A stretch of 64,000 nt of DNA, from the NCBI GenBank assembly GCA_963691715.1, contig OY829281.1, positions 2,542,001 to 2,606,000 on the forward strand, read 5' to 3'. The notes under the pieces were generated by a model. It made no database searches. It had not been told where the DNA came from and saw only the letters and a program-made list of their open reading frames with translations. Below, piece after piece: positions 17,238 to 26,815 of this stretch (the stretch's first letter is position 1; every line of letters starts with the position of its first letter). Both the position numbers and the translations under genes were made by a program. Source of the stretch: HXMU1420-13 sp963691715 (GTDB lineage Bacteria; Bacteroidota; Rhodothermia; Balneolales; Balneolaceae).

Positions 17238-18059
17238 ATGAAACCACAATTTACCAAAGATGATGGTAGAGCATTAATTGCTACTCTTGTATTTGCAACT
17301 CTCTTACTTTCATTTTCTTTGTGGTATACCATAGAAATAGGAAAAAATTTACGCCCATCATTTATAGAAGTTGAATTTGGTGAATTCAGTACTGGAAGCA
17401 TAACAGAGTTCTCTGAACTTGAAAATGATGAAGTGGCTAATCGACCCAATCCTGATGAAACCGAAACTGAACAACCAACAGAAGAAGCCCCTGAGATAGA
17501 AGAAATACCTGAAACATCTACTTTAAATAATACGAAACCAGTTGATTTGCCTGATGAGGTGGAAGAAATTTTTGATGAAGCTATTGAAACGCCAGTAGCT
17601 GAAGAAATAGATCCAACACAAAGTGCAGAAAAAAATATGGTAGAGCAGGTTGAAATAGCACCCTTAGCAAAAGAAAATATTGAAATTCAAGAGGGAGCAA
17701 TAGAAGGGGGAGATGTGGATGGTGCTACTGGTGATACAGATTCAGATCAAGGAATTGGAAATGATGAAGATAATACTTCACCTTATGATCTAACTTTTGA
17801 AGGAGATTTAGATCGTACACCACTGTCACAAACTTTACCAGTAAACAACACAAATCTAAATGCAACAGTAACTATGGGCTTTGAAGTTCTACCTGATGGA
17901 AGTGTAGGAAGAATTTGGCCCATTCGACGCTCTGGTAATCCAGAGCTTGAGCGGACAGTGTTGGCAACGTTAAGAAATTGGAGATTTACAAAACTCCCAA
18001 AAAGAGTTCCTCAAACTAATCAAAGAGGCTCTATTACTTTTAAGTTTATAGTAGAATAA
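17238..18059 (+). CDS. tonB: TonB-family energy transducer
   Basis: A 273-residue protein with an N-terminal membrane anchor (LIATLVFATLLLSFSLWYTI). A long acidic Glu/Pro-rich periplasmic spacer of about 140 residues follows. The C-terminal TonB domain has the consensus order VTMGFEVLPDGSVGRIWPIR, then ELERTVLATLRNWRFTKLP, then GSITFKFIVE. The spacer is acidic, unlike the Pro-Lys spacers of classical TonB. It is the last gene of the barrel/HU/SPOR/ExbBD run. It differs from the two short TonB-C lipoprotein genes at 54-55 kb, which belong to a separate subfamily. Confidence 0.9.
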   Translation: MKPQFTKDDGRALIATLVFATLLLSFSLWYTIEIGKNLRPSFIEVEFGEFSTGSITEFSELENDEVANRPNPDETETEQPTEEAPEIEEIPETSTLNNTKPVDLPDEVEEIFDEAIETPVAEEIDPTQSAEKNMVEQVEIAPLAKENIEIQEGAIEGGDVDGATGDTDSDQGIGNDEDNTSPYDLTFEGDLDRTPLSQTLPVNNTNLNATVTMGFEVLPDGSVGRIWPIRRSGNPELERTVLATLRNWRFTKLPKRVPQTNQRGSITFKFIVE

Positions 18060-18159
18060 TTCTATTTATACCGACACATTTTTTTACTGAACTCTTGATT
18101 CTAAATACCTACATTCAGTAATTAAAAAAAAGCTCCTCATTTAAACATAAGGGATACAT

Positions 18160-21100
18160 ATGAAGTATTTAATAAAGGGCGTTTCGCTTTTAATTCTAAG
18201 TTTTATGCTTGTTGAATCAATACAAGCACAAATATTCGGTCATGGTGTAGAGACCAACAAACCAGCGTTTGAGAACTCTATGTTCCAAGACTTGAATTAT
18301 CGTGAGATTGGACCATTCCGAGGAGGTCGATCTGTTGCCGTTGCAGGCCATGATGATCAACCTTACATATATTATGTAGGGTTTACAGGAGGGGGAGTTT
18401 ACAAAACCACCGATGGAGGAAATACTTGGGATAATGTAACTGACGGTTATTTCAAAACAGGGTCAGTAGGTGCCATCGATGTCGCTGATTCTGATCCAAA
18501 TGTAATTTATGTTGGAATGGGAGAAACCGATATCCGAGGAAATATGAGTGCAGGGGATGGAATGTATCGTTCTACAGATGCCGGTAAAACATGGACATAT
18601 TTAGGGCTAGGTAAAACACAGTTTATTGGTGATATAGAAATTCATCCAACCAATCCAGACATCGTTTGGATTGCTGCAATGGGTAAGCTCTTTGGTAATG
18701 TTGAAAGTGATGATAGAGGTGTTTATAAAACTATCGATGGAGGTAAAACTTGGACTAAAGTTCTTTATCGAAATAATAAAACCGGCGCAGTTGATATTGC
18801 AGTAGACCCAAATAATCCGCGCATTCTCTATGCAGCAATGTGGGAAGCATATCGTACCGAATATGAAATGAGTAGTGGAGGTGAAGGATCAGGTCTTTTT
18901 AAAAGCACGGATGGTGGAGAAAGCTGGGTAGAAATCACAAAAAATGCTGGTATGCCAAAAGGTTTGATAGGTAAAATTGGAATTTCAGTCTCATCAGTTA
19001 ACTCCGATCGAGTCTTTGCCATTGTCGAAAATGCTAAAGGTGGAGGTTTGTTTAGGAGCGAAAATGCTGGGGATACATGGACTCGAGTAAGCTCAGACAG
19101 AAATCTTCGTCAGCGAGCATGGTATTACTCAAAAGTAATAACGGATACCCAAAGTGAGGACGTGGTGTATGTACTTAATGTAGGGTTTTGGAAATCTATT
19201 GATGGAGGTAAAACATTTAAACGAATAGCTACTCCACATGGTGATCATCATGACTTATGGATCGCTAATAATAATCCTGATAGAATGGTGATTGGTGATG
19301 ATGGTGGTGGACAGGTTACCTATAATGGTGGAAGAACTTGGACTTCATATCATACATCAGCTACAGCGCAAATTTATCAAGTTGCAGTAGATAATCAGTT
19401 TCCATATATGATTTATGGAGCCCAACAAGATAACTCAACCTTTGCGATTATGAGTAGAACGAATGACTCTGGAATCGATGAAGACGATTGGTGGCCCGTA
19501 GCAGGTTGTGAATCTGGATATATAGCGGTTGATCCTGAAAACCATGACGTTACCTATGGTGGGTGTTATGGAGGGTCTTTTTCTCGTTATGATGTTAAGT
19601 TAAGATTGAATGATCGAATCGATATTTGGCCTGATAATCCGATGGGTTCTGGAGCTGATCAACTTAAATATCGCTTTCAGTGGACTTTCCCAATAGTTAT
19701 TTCTCCGCATGACCCGAATGTTTTGTATGCCACGTCTCAATATGTGCACCGCTCCACAGACGAGGGAATGAGTTGGGAGGATATAAGTCCTGACTTGAGT
19801 CGAAATGATAAATCCAAGCAAGGAGAATCAGGAGGGCCAATTACAAAAGATGATACCTCTGTTGAATATTATAACACTATTTTTACTTTTGTTGAATCTA
19901 CCATAAAACCTGGTTTATTATGGGCTGGTACCGACGATGGATTAGTACATATAAGTAATGATAATGGTGAGACTTGGAAGGATGTAACACCAAAAGGATT
20001 ACCGGAATCAATGATCAGTATTTTAGATGCATCACAACATGAACCAGGAACAGCATACATAGCTGCAACACGCTATAAATTTGGAGACTTCCAACCTATG
20101 CTGTACAGAACTACCAATTATGGACGTAATTGGGATAAAATTACGAATGGTATTCCAGAAATGGATTTTACTCGTGTGATTCGAGAAGATCCTAATAAAT
20201 CAGGGTTACTATATGCTGGAACGGAAACAGGTGTATATGTATCATTTAATGCCGGTGATAATTGGCAGCCATTACAATTAAATTTACCGGCTACTCCAAT
20301 TACAGATCTAGCAGTACATAAAAGGGATAAAGATTTAGTAGTTGCTACTCAAGGTCGTTCATTTTGGGTATTAGACGATCTTTCCGTATTACATCAAATA
20401 ACCGATGATATTGCAAAAGCAAGTCATCATTTATTTGATCCAGAAGATGTATATCTATACGGTGGTTCCAGTTGGGGAGGCCCTTCACCTACTTCTGGTG
20501 AAAATCCTGAACATGGCGCAGTAATATTCTATAGCTTAAATAAGGAAATAAAGGACGAGATAAAACTGGAATTTTTAGATATGCGAGGAAATACTATTCA
20601 TACATTTTCAAGTTTAGAGGATGAAAAAGGTAAAAAAATTAAAGAGTCTCCTTTATTTTTTGAAGAAGAAAATCCAACTAAAAAGAATATTATATCGAAT
20701 GAGATTGGTCTAAATAAATTTGTTTGGGATTTGAAATATCCTGGGGTTACAGATTTAGATGGGCGTCAAATTCTATGGGCAGGTAATACTTCAGGTCCAA
20801 CTGCGGTTCCTGGTACGTATATTGTTCGCATGCACATTGGAGATGATATGGTTGGAGAACAAGAATTTGAGGTAATGAAAGATCCACGACTTGTTGATAT
20901 AACTCAAGACGATTTCATTGCTCAATTTGAATTAATACAAACAATAAATGCGAAGTTAGATACAACTCATAAATCTATTAATCGTATAAGAGTGGCTACT
21001 GAAGAAATGAAAACAATAGCTAAAGAGATAGAAGCAAATGAAGAGATGACAAGAAGACTTAAAGAGTTAGCTATTGCCATAAATGAAATCGAGAATGCAT

Positions 21101-21351
21101 TAGTTCAAACCAAAGCTGAAGCAATTCAGGATGTATTGAACTTCCCTATCAAATTAAATAACAAGTTAGCTGCTTTAAAAAATACAGTTGCCACTGGTTA
21201 TGGAAGGCCTACAACTCAACAATATGCTGTATTTAATGAACTTGCTGAAAAAGTAGATGTTCAGCTTATAAAGCTTAATGCAATCTGGAATGGAGAATAC
21301 GAGCAAGTTATTGAGGAAATAGAAAACCCAGTACTTCCAATAAATCGATAA
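18160..21351 (+). CDS. Exported Asp-box (BNR/VPS10-sortilin-like) beta-propeller protein
   Basis: A 1063-residue protein with a signal peptide (LIKGVSLLILSFMLVESIQAQ). I count eleven Asp-box type motifs of the S/T-x-D-x-G-x-T-W pattern: TTDGGNTW, STDAGKTW, TIDGGKTW, STDGGESW, SENAGDTW, SIDGGKTF, NGGRTW, STDEGMSW, SNDNGETW, TTNYGRNW and SFNAGDNW. Together these imply two beta-propellers (about residues 50-720). The C-terminal ~250 residues include an immunoglobulin-like strand region and a helical tail. Large proteins of this type are common in Bacteroidota and are usually called glycosyl hydrolases or sortilin-like; no catalytic residues are identifiable. The gene is monocistronic and ends before a hairpin shared with mscS. 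Confidence 0.88.
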   Translation: MKYLIKGVSLLILSFMLVESIQAQIFGHGVETNKPAFENSMFQDLNYREIGPFRGGRSVAVAGHDDQPYIYYVGFTGGGVYKTTDGGNTWDNVTDGYFKTGSVGAIDVADSDPNVIYVGMGETDIRGNMSAGDGMYRSTDAGKTWTYLGLGKTQFIGDIEIHPTNPDIVWIAAMGKLFGNVESDDRGVYKTIDGGKTWTKVLYRNNKTGAVDIAVDPNNPRILYAAMWEAYRTEYEMSSGGEGSGLFKSTDGGESWVEITKNAGMPKGLIGKIGISVSSVNSDRVFAIVENAKGGGLFRSENAGDTWTRVSSDRNLRQRAWYYSKVITDTQSEDVVYVLNVGFWKSIDGGKTFKRIATPHGDHHDLWIANNNPDRMVIGDDGGGQVTYNGGRTWTSYHTSATAQIYQVAVDNQFPYMIYGAQQDNSTFAIMSRTNDSGIDEDDWWPVAGCESGYIAVDPENHDVTYGGCYGGSFSRYDVKLRLNDRIDIWPDNPMGSGADQLKYRFQWTFPIVISPHDPNVLYATSQYVHRSTDEGMSWEDISPDLSRNDKSKQGESGGPITKDDTSVEYYNTIFTFVESTIKPGLLWAGTDDGLVHISNDNGETWKDVTPKGLPESMISILDASQHEPGTAYIAATRYKFGDFQPMLYRTTNYGRNWDKITNGIPEMDFTRVIREDPNKSGLLYAGTETGVYVSFNAGDNWQPLQLNLPATPITDLAVHKRDKDLVVATQGRSFWVLDDLSVLHQITDDIAKASHHLFDPEDVYLYGGSSWGGPSPTSGENPEHGAVIFYSLNKEIKDEIKLEFLDMRGNTIHTFSSLEDEKGKKIKESPLFFEEENPTKKNIISNEIGLNKFVWDLKYPGVTDLDGRQILWAGNTSGPTAVPGTYIVRMHIGDDMVGEQEFEVMKDPRLVDITQDDFIAQFELIQTINAKLDTTHKSINRIRVATEEMKTIAKEIEANEEMTRRLKELAIAINEIENALVQTKAEAIQDVLNFPIKLNNKLAALKNTVATGYGRPTTQQYAVFNELAEKVDVQLIKLNAIWNGEYEQVIEEIENPVLPINR

Positions 21352-21359
21352 TTAACTAT

Positions 21360-21400
21360 CAGCCTACCTGTTCAGAAATAATTTTGACAGGTGTTGGCTG
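21360..21400. terminator. Hairpin between convergent genes
   Basis: CAGCC (21360-21364) pairs with GGCTG (21396-21400), and ACCTGT (21366-21371) pairs with ACAGGT (21387-21392). This gives an 11-bp interrupted stem with a 15-nt loop. It lies between the Asp-box gene and the oppositely oriented mscS gene. No clear T-run follows on either strand, so it may act as a 3'-end stabiliser or a Rho-assisted end rather than a classical terminator. Confidence 0.5.
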
Positions 21401-21422
21401 TGTAAATTTAAAATATAAACTT

Positions 21423-22397
21423 CTATTCGGTATCGTTATTGATCTTTGGCAATTCGTTTCTCAATGTGATATCCCTTTGAGGAAAAGGGATATCAATTTC
21501 ATATTCTTTAAATTTTCTAACTATAGCTTGATTGAGCTCATTTAAAACGGTGTAGCGATCACGAACATTTGGAATCATGACCAAAAGTTTCATATTCCAA
21601 GCGGAATCTCCAAAACTCCTAAGCTGAACGCGATGTTTTGGTTTGCTGAGAACCGATTTATTTTCCTTAGCTACTTCATCCAATGCTTTAAGAACTGTAT
21701 CTAACTCAGAATTATAAGATACCCCCACTTCTACTACTAATACATAACTAGGATCGCCGTGAGAGTAATTGATAACATCTTTACTCACAAACTCACTATT
21801 TGGAACAATAATAGAAATATTATCCATAGTCTTAATCTTAGTAGATCGAATATTGATTTCTTCTACATCTCCCTCAATTCCATTTACTTCAACTCGGTCA
21901 CCAACACTAATTGGTCGTTCGAATAGTACGATCAAGCCTGATATAAAATTAGAAGTTACATTTTGAAGACCAAAACCAATACCTACCGAAAGAAAACCAA
22001 ATACAACGGCTAAACCAGTTAAATCAACTCCTAAAAACTGAACAGAAACAAAAAACCCAATGATGATGATGATATATTGAGACATTCTAGAAAGCGTGTA
22101 TCTCAAACCAGAATCATTGATAAATCTTGGCAAGATGGTATTTTGTAATAATTGCTTTACAAATAATGCTAAATAAGATGATCCTACTATAAATAGTATA
22201 AATATAGCAATCGAAAAAATAGTAACGGGAGTGTTACCGATATTGAATAATTGTAATTGAAGAAAATCTCCAACATATGATATTATTTCCCCAAGTGAAT
22301 ATTGAGATGTACTTGGAACATTATCTATAATTTCTTGTTCCAACTTTGATGAATCAGGTTGAGAAATCAGCGAATCTTGAAATAATCTTTTTTTCAT
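21423..22397 (-). CDS. Small-conductance mechanosensitive channel (MscS family)
   Basis: A 324-residue MscS-type osmotic safety valve. An N-terminal hydrophilic stretch of about 45 residues precedes three or four membrane helices (TIFSIAIFILFIVGSSYLAL; MSQYIIIIIGFFVSVQFLG). The pore-lining TM3 region has the expected Gly/Ala-rich pattern (VVFGFLSVGIGFGLQNVTSN), followed by FERPISVGDRVEVNGIEGDV, the hallmark of the beta domain, and a C-terminal alpha/beta domain. It opens under membrane tension to release solutes. It is transcribed as a single gene, convergent with the Asp-box gene and divergent (27 nt) from the IS-disrupted lipoprotein gene. Confidence 0.93.
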   Translation of the reverse strand: MKKRLFQDSLISQPDSSKLEQEIIDNVPSTSQYSLGEIISYVGDFLQLQLFNIGNTPVTIFSIAIFILFIVGSSYLALFVKQLLQNTILPRFINDSGLRYTLSRMSQYIIIIIGFFVSVQFLGVDLTGLAVVFGFLSVGIGFGLQNVTSNFISGLIVLFERPISVGDRVEVNGIEGDVEEINIRSTKIKTMDNISIIVPNSEFVSKDVINYSHGDPSYVLVVEVGVSYNSELDTVLKALDEVAKENKSVLSKPKHRVQLRSFGDSAWNMKLLVMIPNVRDRYTVLNELNQAIVRKFKEYEIDIPFPQRDITLRNELPKINNDTE

Positions 22398-23121
22398 GAG
22401 ATTTTAATAATTAGGCCAAATAGTATGAATAAAAAAATTTTTTTCCTCATAATTTTAGCAATACTAATCTATTCATGTTCAATATTTAGACCTAAAGATA
22501 CTACAGTTAGCAAAGATGATATTGCTAATTATCCCAATTTGGTAGAGCTAACACCTGGCGATTATCTTGAAATAAATGGAATGAAAAATTATACCCCAAA
22601 ACAGATAAAAGGTATGATTTTAGAAACACAACAAGATCGCTTAAAAAACAATCAACTTATCTCTGCCTGTAGTCAAATACTTACCAACAACTTAGGATTT
22701 GAAGATTCAAATACATTCTATATAAATCCAAACTTAGGGATTATATCGACTATTGAATCCATTGTGGGATATGGAATTGAAGAGTTTCCACTCCCGCCTG
22801 ATTCCTTAGCTACTATTGAACGGTGGAATATACCGGCAAAAGATTTGACTAAAGATGATAACAATAGTTCTTTAAATTTTTTATTTCAATTTCTAAGAAC
22901 CGACGGTGAACGTTTATCGATGAAGTACGAAACTATCTTTAAAACTGTAGCCTTACCTTCTGAAAAGTTGTTCTATGATGGGTTTTTGGATCATATAAAT
23001 AGTCTACAAATTGAAAAAGAACTTCCGATTGCTAGAAAAGTACTTCAAACGGATAGAAATATAGTCAATAGAACATGGGCATTATTAATTATTATGCGTA
23101 CCACACCATCTACAGCCGATT

Positions 23122-23129
23122 TAGATTTA
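23122..23129. repeat. Target-site duplication, left copy
   Basis: TAGATTTA directly abuts the left end of the IS1595-type element and is repeated exactly on its right side at 23865-23872. The identical copies show that the insertion is recent or at least undecayed. Confidence 0.92.
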
Positions 23130-23864
23130 GGGTCAAGACAACTTAAGAGGGTTGTTTCGGATTAAAGATAAGAGTTTTGGATAGATATTTTCTTTACGAT
23201 AATTGAATCGGAATTCGGACTCTTTAAGATGCAGGTAAAAAGTAGCGGGGTGCATTCCCCGGCACTTAACTAATCGGGTTTTAGCAAATCCCCAAAAGCC
23301 TTCTATTCCGTTGATATGGCTTGTGGAGGTGGCAAACTCATTGCGCCCATGATCCACACGTAGGTGCTTAGCATACCCTAAGTCCACCAGCCCATTGTAG
23401 CCTCGCCAGCCATCGGAATGAATCACACTTTCTAGGGCTACTTTTCCTCTAATAATAGCCTGTAAGGTCTTTTTAGAGGCGTTGGGCACCACCTCTGTAT
23501 ACACCTTTCCATTACGCTTGTAGAGTCCAAATACCAATACTTTTCCATACGCACCGCGTCCCCGTTTACCTTTTACTCGTCGGGCACCAAACAAAGATTC
23601 ATCGACTTCCACCTGTCCACTAAATGGAGATTCGGACTCACAAAACTCGGCGATACGCCTGCGGATAGCTGTTAAATGTTTGTTGACTGAATTGCGAGAA
23701 ATACCACTGAGTTCGGCGGTCTGCACCGCGGTTAGATCTAGGCAAAAAAGGCGTAGAATCTGTCGGAATTTAGCCTCAGAAATTCGTGAACGGTATATAT
23801 ACTTATTACGGATTGGCATACAACAACTTATGGAATTTTAATATCCCTTAAGTTGTCTTGACCC
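23130..23864 (-). mobile_element. IS1595-family insertion sequence (735 bp)
   Basis: The element has perfect 18-bp terminal inverted repeats (GGGTCAAGACAACTTAAG at 23130-23147 and its complement at 23847-23864). It is flanked by an exact 8-bp target duplication TAGATTTA (23122-23129 and 23865-23872). Eight-base duplications fit the IS1595 family. It carries one transposase gene that almost fills it. Two 60-base lines inside it (from 23281 and 23521) each count 45% G+C, well above the surrounding DNA, so it looks recently acquired. It is a complete, probably still mobile copy. Confidence 0.93.
23133..23819 (-). CDS. IS1595-family (ISXO2-like) DDE transposase
   Basis: A 228-residue transposase. 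An N-terminal helix-turn-helix (LTAVQTAELSGISRNSVNKH) precedes the RNase-H-like catalytic domain. The first Asp is in GQVEVDESLFG, the second in VIHSDGWRGY, and the third catalytic position lies in the SHINGIEGFWGFAKTRL block typical of the ISXO2-like group. The N-terminal zinc ribbon of longer relatives is absent, which is normal for short members. The reading frame is intact from an ATG at 23819, and the stop overlaps the left terminal repeat. It is read opposite to the disrupted lipoprotein gene. Confidence 0.93.
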   Translation of the reverse strand: MPIRNKYIYRSRISEAKFRQILRLFCLDLTAVQTAELSGISRNSVNKHLTAIRRRIAEFCESESPFSGQVEVDESLFGARRVKGKRGRGAYGKVLVFGLYKRNGKVYTEVVPNASKKTLQAIIRGKVALESVIHSDGWRGYNGLVDLGYAKHLRVDHGRNEFATSTSHINGIEGFWGFAKTRLVKCRGMHPATFYLHLKESEFRFNYRKENIYPKLLSLIRNNPLKLS

Positions 23865-23872
23865 TAGATTTA
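23865..23872. repeat. Target-site duplication, right copy
   Basis: An exact copy of the TAGATTTA at 23122-23129. Deleting one copy together with the element restores the interrupted reading frame. Confidence 0.92.
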
Positions 23873-24286
23873 TTATTTAGAGAGATGCTTAGAGAAGATC
23901 AACAACAATTAAGAAATTTTTCTTTATATGTCACTTTTGAGACGCTAAAACTAAAAGATAAAATCCAATGGGTAAAGTTTGAAGGTTATGTGAAATCATT
24001 AATAAATGGTGGTGCTGTTACTTTTTATGGTCAATTCTTAAATTTACTTTTAAAACATAACATTGATCGAAACCTTTCACAAACCATTATCACTCAAGAA
24101 TCGCCACTATTAAAGCATACCTTAAATTCGATAGACGAAAAAAGTAGTAAAATGGCATTAGACTTGATAAAGTATTTAAGTAATAATAAGGTTAAAGATT
24201 TAGAAGGCGCAAATATATGGCTTACAAACACTTCTATGAAAAATCAAAATAAATAGGTTTTACTTTGTTAAACAATCTACCAAAGA

Positions 24287-26761
24287 TTATGGCATTGTAA
24301 CATACTCAGAGTGCCAAATTTCATCATTATAATCTTTAATGGTTCTATCACTAGAAAATTTACCCACTTTAGCCACATTAATGATAGCCTTTCGAGTCCA
24401 TTCATCTTGATTTTTAAACAATCGTTCTACTCTTTCTTGTTCCTTAACATATGATTCATAATCTGCAAGCACCATGAAATAATCATTTTCATGTAAAAGT
24501 GCATGTATTATTGGATCAAATAAATGTTTGTCTTCGGGAGAAAAGAAACCATTACTAATTTGATCTAACGCCCGTTTTAATTCTGCATTACCATGATAAT
24601 ATGTTTTTGAATCATACCCAGAGCGTCGAAGTTCTTCTAACTCTTCCACGGTAAGTCCAAAGATGAAGATATTATCATCGCCCACTTCTTCTTTTATCTC
24701 CACATTGGCTCCATCTAAGGTTCCAATAGTAAGAGCACCATTTAGAGCAAATTTCATATTTCCTGTTCCAGATGCTTCCATCCCTGCAGTAGAAATTTGT
24801 TCAGAAAGGTCGGCAGCAGGTATCATTATTTCTGCTAATGTAACCCGGTAGTTATCAAGAAATATACATTTTAATTTATCCTTAACATCTGGATCGTTAT
24901 TTACGACTTCACCTATTGCATTGATAAGTTTAATATGCATTTTAGCCATGGCATAACCTGGAGCTGCTTTACCTCCAAAAATGACTGTTCTAGGAACAAT
25001 GGCTAAATCTGGATTTTCCTTTATGCGATTATATAAGGTTATCACATGCAAGGCTGCCATGAGTTGTCGTTTATATTCATGAATTCTTTTTATTTGAATA
25101 TCAAACATAGAATTTGGATTAACATGAATACCTTGAGTTTCATAGATGTAATCGGCAAGTCGTTGTTTATTTTCAAGTTTTATCGCAGCAAATTTTTTCT
25201 TAAAAGTTGCATCTTCTGCGAATGGTTCTAAATTTTGCAGATTATCTAGTTCAGTTACCCAATCATCTCCTATACTTTCACTTATCAAAGATGAAAGCTT
25301 TACATTACATTGTTTCAGCCATCGGCGAGGAGTGATACCATTTGTTTTGTTAGTGAATTTATCAGGATAGAGTTCGTTAAAATCATGAAACATGCTTTCA
25401 ACTAATAATCGTGAATGAAGTGCAGCAACTCCATTTACTTTGTGTGACCCTACAATTCCTAAATGTGCCATATGAACGACTGGGTGTTCACCTTCACCCA
25501 CTATACTCATTTGGCTCATCCTATACTTATCGTCGCCAAATCTCACCTTAATTTCATCCATAAAGCGTTTATTAATTTCATAAATGATATTTAAATGACG
25601 CGGAAGAAGATTTCTCATTAATGAAACAGGCCATTTTTCCAAGGCTTCTGGTAACAAGGTGTGATTGGTATACGCCATAGTTTTGGTGGTAATATCCCAA
25701 GCTTTCTCCCATTCCATATCAACTTCATCTAACAGCACTCTCATTAATTCAGGAATTGCTAAATTTGGGTGGGTATCATTACATTGAATCGCAACTTTCT
25801 GAGGAAGTTTTGTCCAATCGTCGGTTTGCTTTTTAAAGCGACGAATAATGTCTTGTAAAGAAGCCGATACTAAGAAGTATTCTTGTTTTAAACGTAGTTC
25901 CTGCCCGACAAAAACTTTATCATTCGGATAAAGCACACGTGTGATATTTTGCTCTAATTGATTGTCTCGAACCGCATCGATATACTGACCTTGATTAAAA
26001 CTGTGCAAATCGAGGGCTGTATCTGATTCTGCCTTCCAAAGCCGAAGATTATTAACAATATTATTGTTATAGCCAGGAATCATAGTATCATAAGCAACAG
26101 CAAGCACCTTTTCTGTATTCTCCCAATCGTAGTTAATTCCCCCTCCAGATTTTGGCGCCATATGCTGATATCCATAAAACTCAACTGGATACTGAATGTT
26201 GGGGCGTACGATATCCCAAGGATTTCCATATCTTAGCCATAGATCTGGTTTTTCAATTTGATATCCATTTTTAATTTTTTGATAAAAAATACCGTAATCA
26301 TATCTCAAACCATATCCTGTTGCGGGGACCCCTAGAGTAGCCATTGAATCTAGAAAACAAGCCGCTAATCTTCCAAGCCCTCCATTTCCTAAGCCTGCAT
26401 CCCATTCTGCATTACGAAGTATATCATAGTTTAAACCAAGGTCGGCTATGGCATCTGCAACTTCTTGTTGTACGTCCAGATTAACAACCATATTATCGAG
26501 TAAACGACCAATTAAGTATTCCATTGATAAATAGTATACTCTCTTAACCCCAGAATTATGGTAATGCTGTTGAGTTTTGATCCATTTGTCATGTAATCGA
26601 TCAATTAGAGTTAATACAACACTACGATATTCATCCCAAGGGGTTTTTGAAAATTCATCTTTGGCCAATGTGTGGCGTAGATGTAATTTAATGTCTTCTC
26701 GAAGTGATTCTTTATTTAGACCAGTACGCACCTGGATATCATTTACTTTCTTTTTTGTCAT
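24287..26761 (-). CDS. glgP: Glycogen/maltodextrin phosphorylase
   Basis: Phosphorolyses alpha-1,4-glucan to glucose-1-phosphate. The 824 residues match the GT35 family. Visible signatures are YYLSMEYLIGRLL, NAEWDAGLGNGGLGRLAACF, GYGLRYDYGIF, QCNDTHPNLAIPELMR, FTNKTNGITPRRWL, FDIQIKRIHEYKRQ, and the pyridoxal-phosphate lysine segment EASGTGNMKFALNGALTIG followed by TLDGANVEI. All active-site blocks are intact. A perfect 12-bp palindrome lies 24-35 nt before the start codon and probably controls it. The genes that build or trim glycogen (glgB, malQ) lie 9 kb away behind a similar palindrome. Confidence 0.97.
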   Translation of the reverse strand: MTKKKVNDIQVRTGLNKESLREDIKLHLRHTLAKDEFSKTPWDEYRSVVLTLIDRLHDKWIKTQQHYHNSGVKRVYYLSMEYLIGRLLDNMVVNLDVQQEVADAIADLGLNYDILRNAEWDAGLGNGGLGRLAACFLDSMATLGVPATGYGLRYDYGIFYQKIKNGYQIEKPDLWLRYGNPWDIVRPNIQYPVEFYGYQHMAPKSGGGINYDWENTEKVLAVAYDTMIPGYNNNIVNNLRLWKAESDTALDLHSFNQGQYIDAVRDNQLEQNITRVLYPNDKVFVGQELRLKQEYFLVSASLQDIIRRFKKQTDDWTKLPQKVAIQCNDTHPNLAIPELMRVLLDEVDMEWEKAWDITTKTMAYTNHTLLPEALEKWPVSLMRNLLPRHLNIIYEINKRFMDEIKVRFGDDKYRMSQMSIVGEGEHPVVHMAHLGIVGSHKVNGVAALHSRLLVESMFHDFNELYPDKFTNKTNGITPRRWLKQCNVKLSSLISESIGDDWVTELDNLQNLEPFAEDATFKKKFAAIKLENKQRLADYIYETQGIHVNPNSMFDIQIKRIHEYKRQLMAALHVITLYNRIKENPDLAIVPRTVIFGGKAAPGYAMAKMHIKLINAIGEVVNNDPDVKDKLKCIFLDNYRVTLAEIMIPAADLSEQISTAGMEASGTGNMKFALNGALTIGTLDGANVEIKEEVGDDNIFIFGLTVEELEELRRSGYDSKTYYHGNAELKRALDQISNGFFSPEDKHLFDPIIHALLHENDYFMVLADYESYVKEQERVERLFKNQDEWTRKAIINVAKVGKFSSDRTIKDYNDEIWHSEYVTMP

Positions 26762-26784
26762 AGTGGTTAGATTCTACTAAAAAT

Positions 26785-26796
26785 GTAAGCGCTTAC
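26785..26796. promoter_or_regulatory. LacI-family-type operator before glgP
   Basis: GTAAGCGCTTAC is a perfect 12-bp palindrome with the central CG typical of LacI/GalR-family operators. It lies 24-35 nt upstream of the glgP start. In the glgP direction it runs directly into TACATTTT, one mismatch from the Bacteroidota TAnnTTTG promoter element, so a bound repressor would block the promoter. No LacI-type regulator is encoded in the window. Confidence 0.65.
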
Positions 26797-26815
26797 TTTT
26801 TTATTTCGTATGTGT

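Larger units (their letters stand above)
22425..24256 (+). pseudogene. Lipoprotein gene of unknown function split by an IS1595-type element
   Basis: The left part (22425-23129, 235 codons) begins with a lipoprotein signal (FLIILAILIYSCS) and shows no family I recognise. Removing the insertion (23130-23864) and one copy of the 8-bp duplication joins ADLDL directly in frame to LFREMLRED at 23873. This restores one 362-residue protein ending at 24256. As it stands, the left part reads 12 codons into the element and stops (23163-23165). The right part (127 codons) could only start from a TTG at 23858 inside the element's terminal repeat. The protein is mostly helical and charged in its second half. 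Because the frame is undamaged apart from the insertion, the disruption looks recent. Confidence 0.9.
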
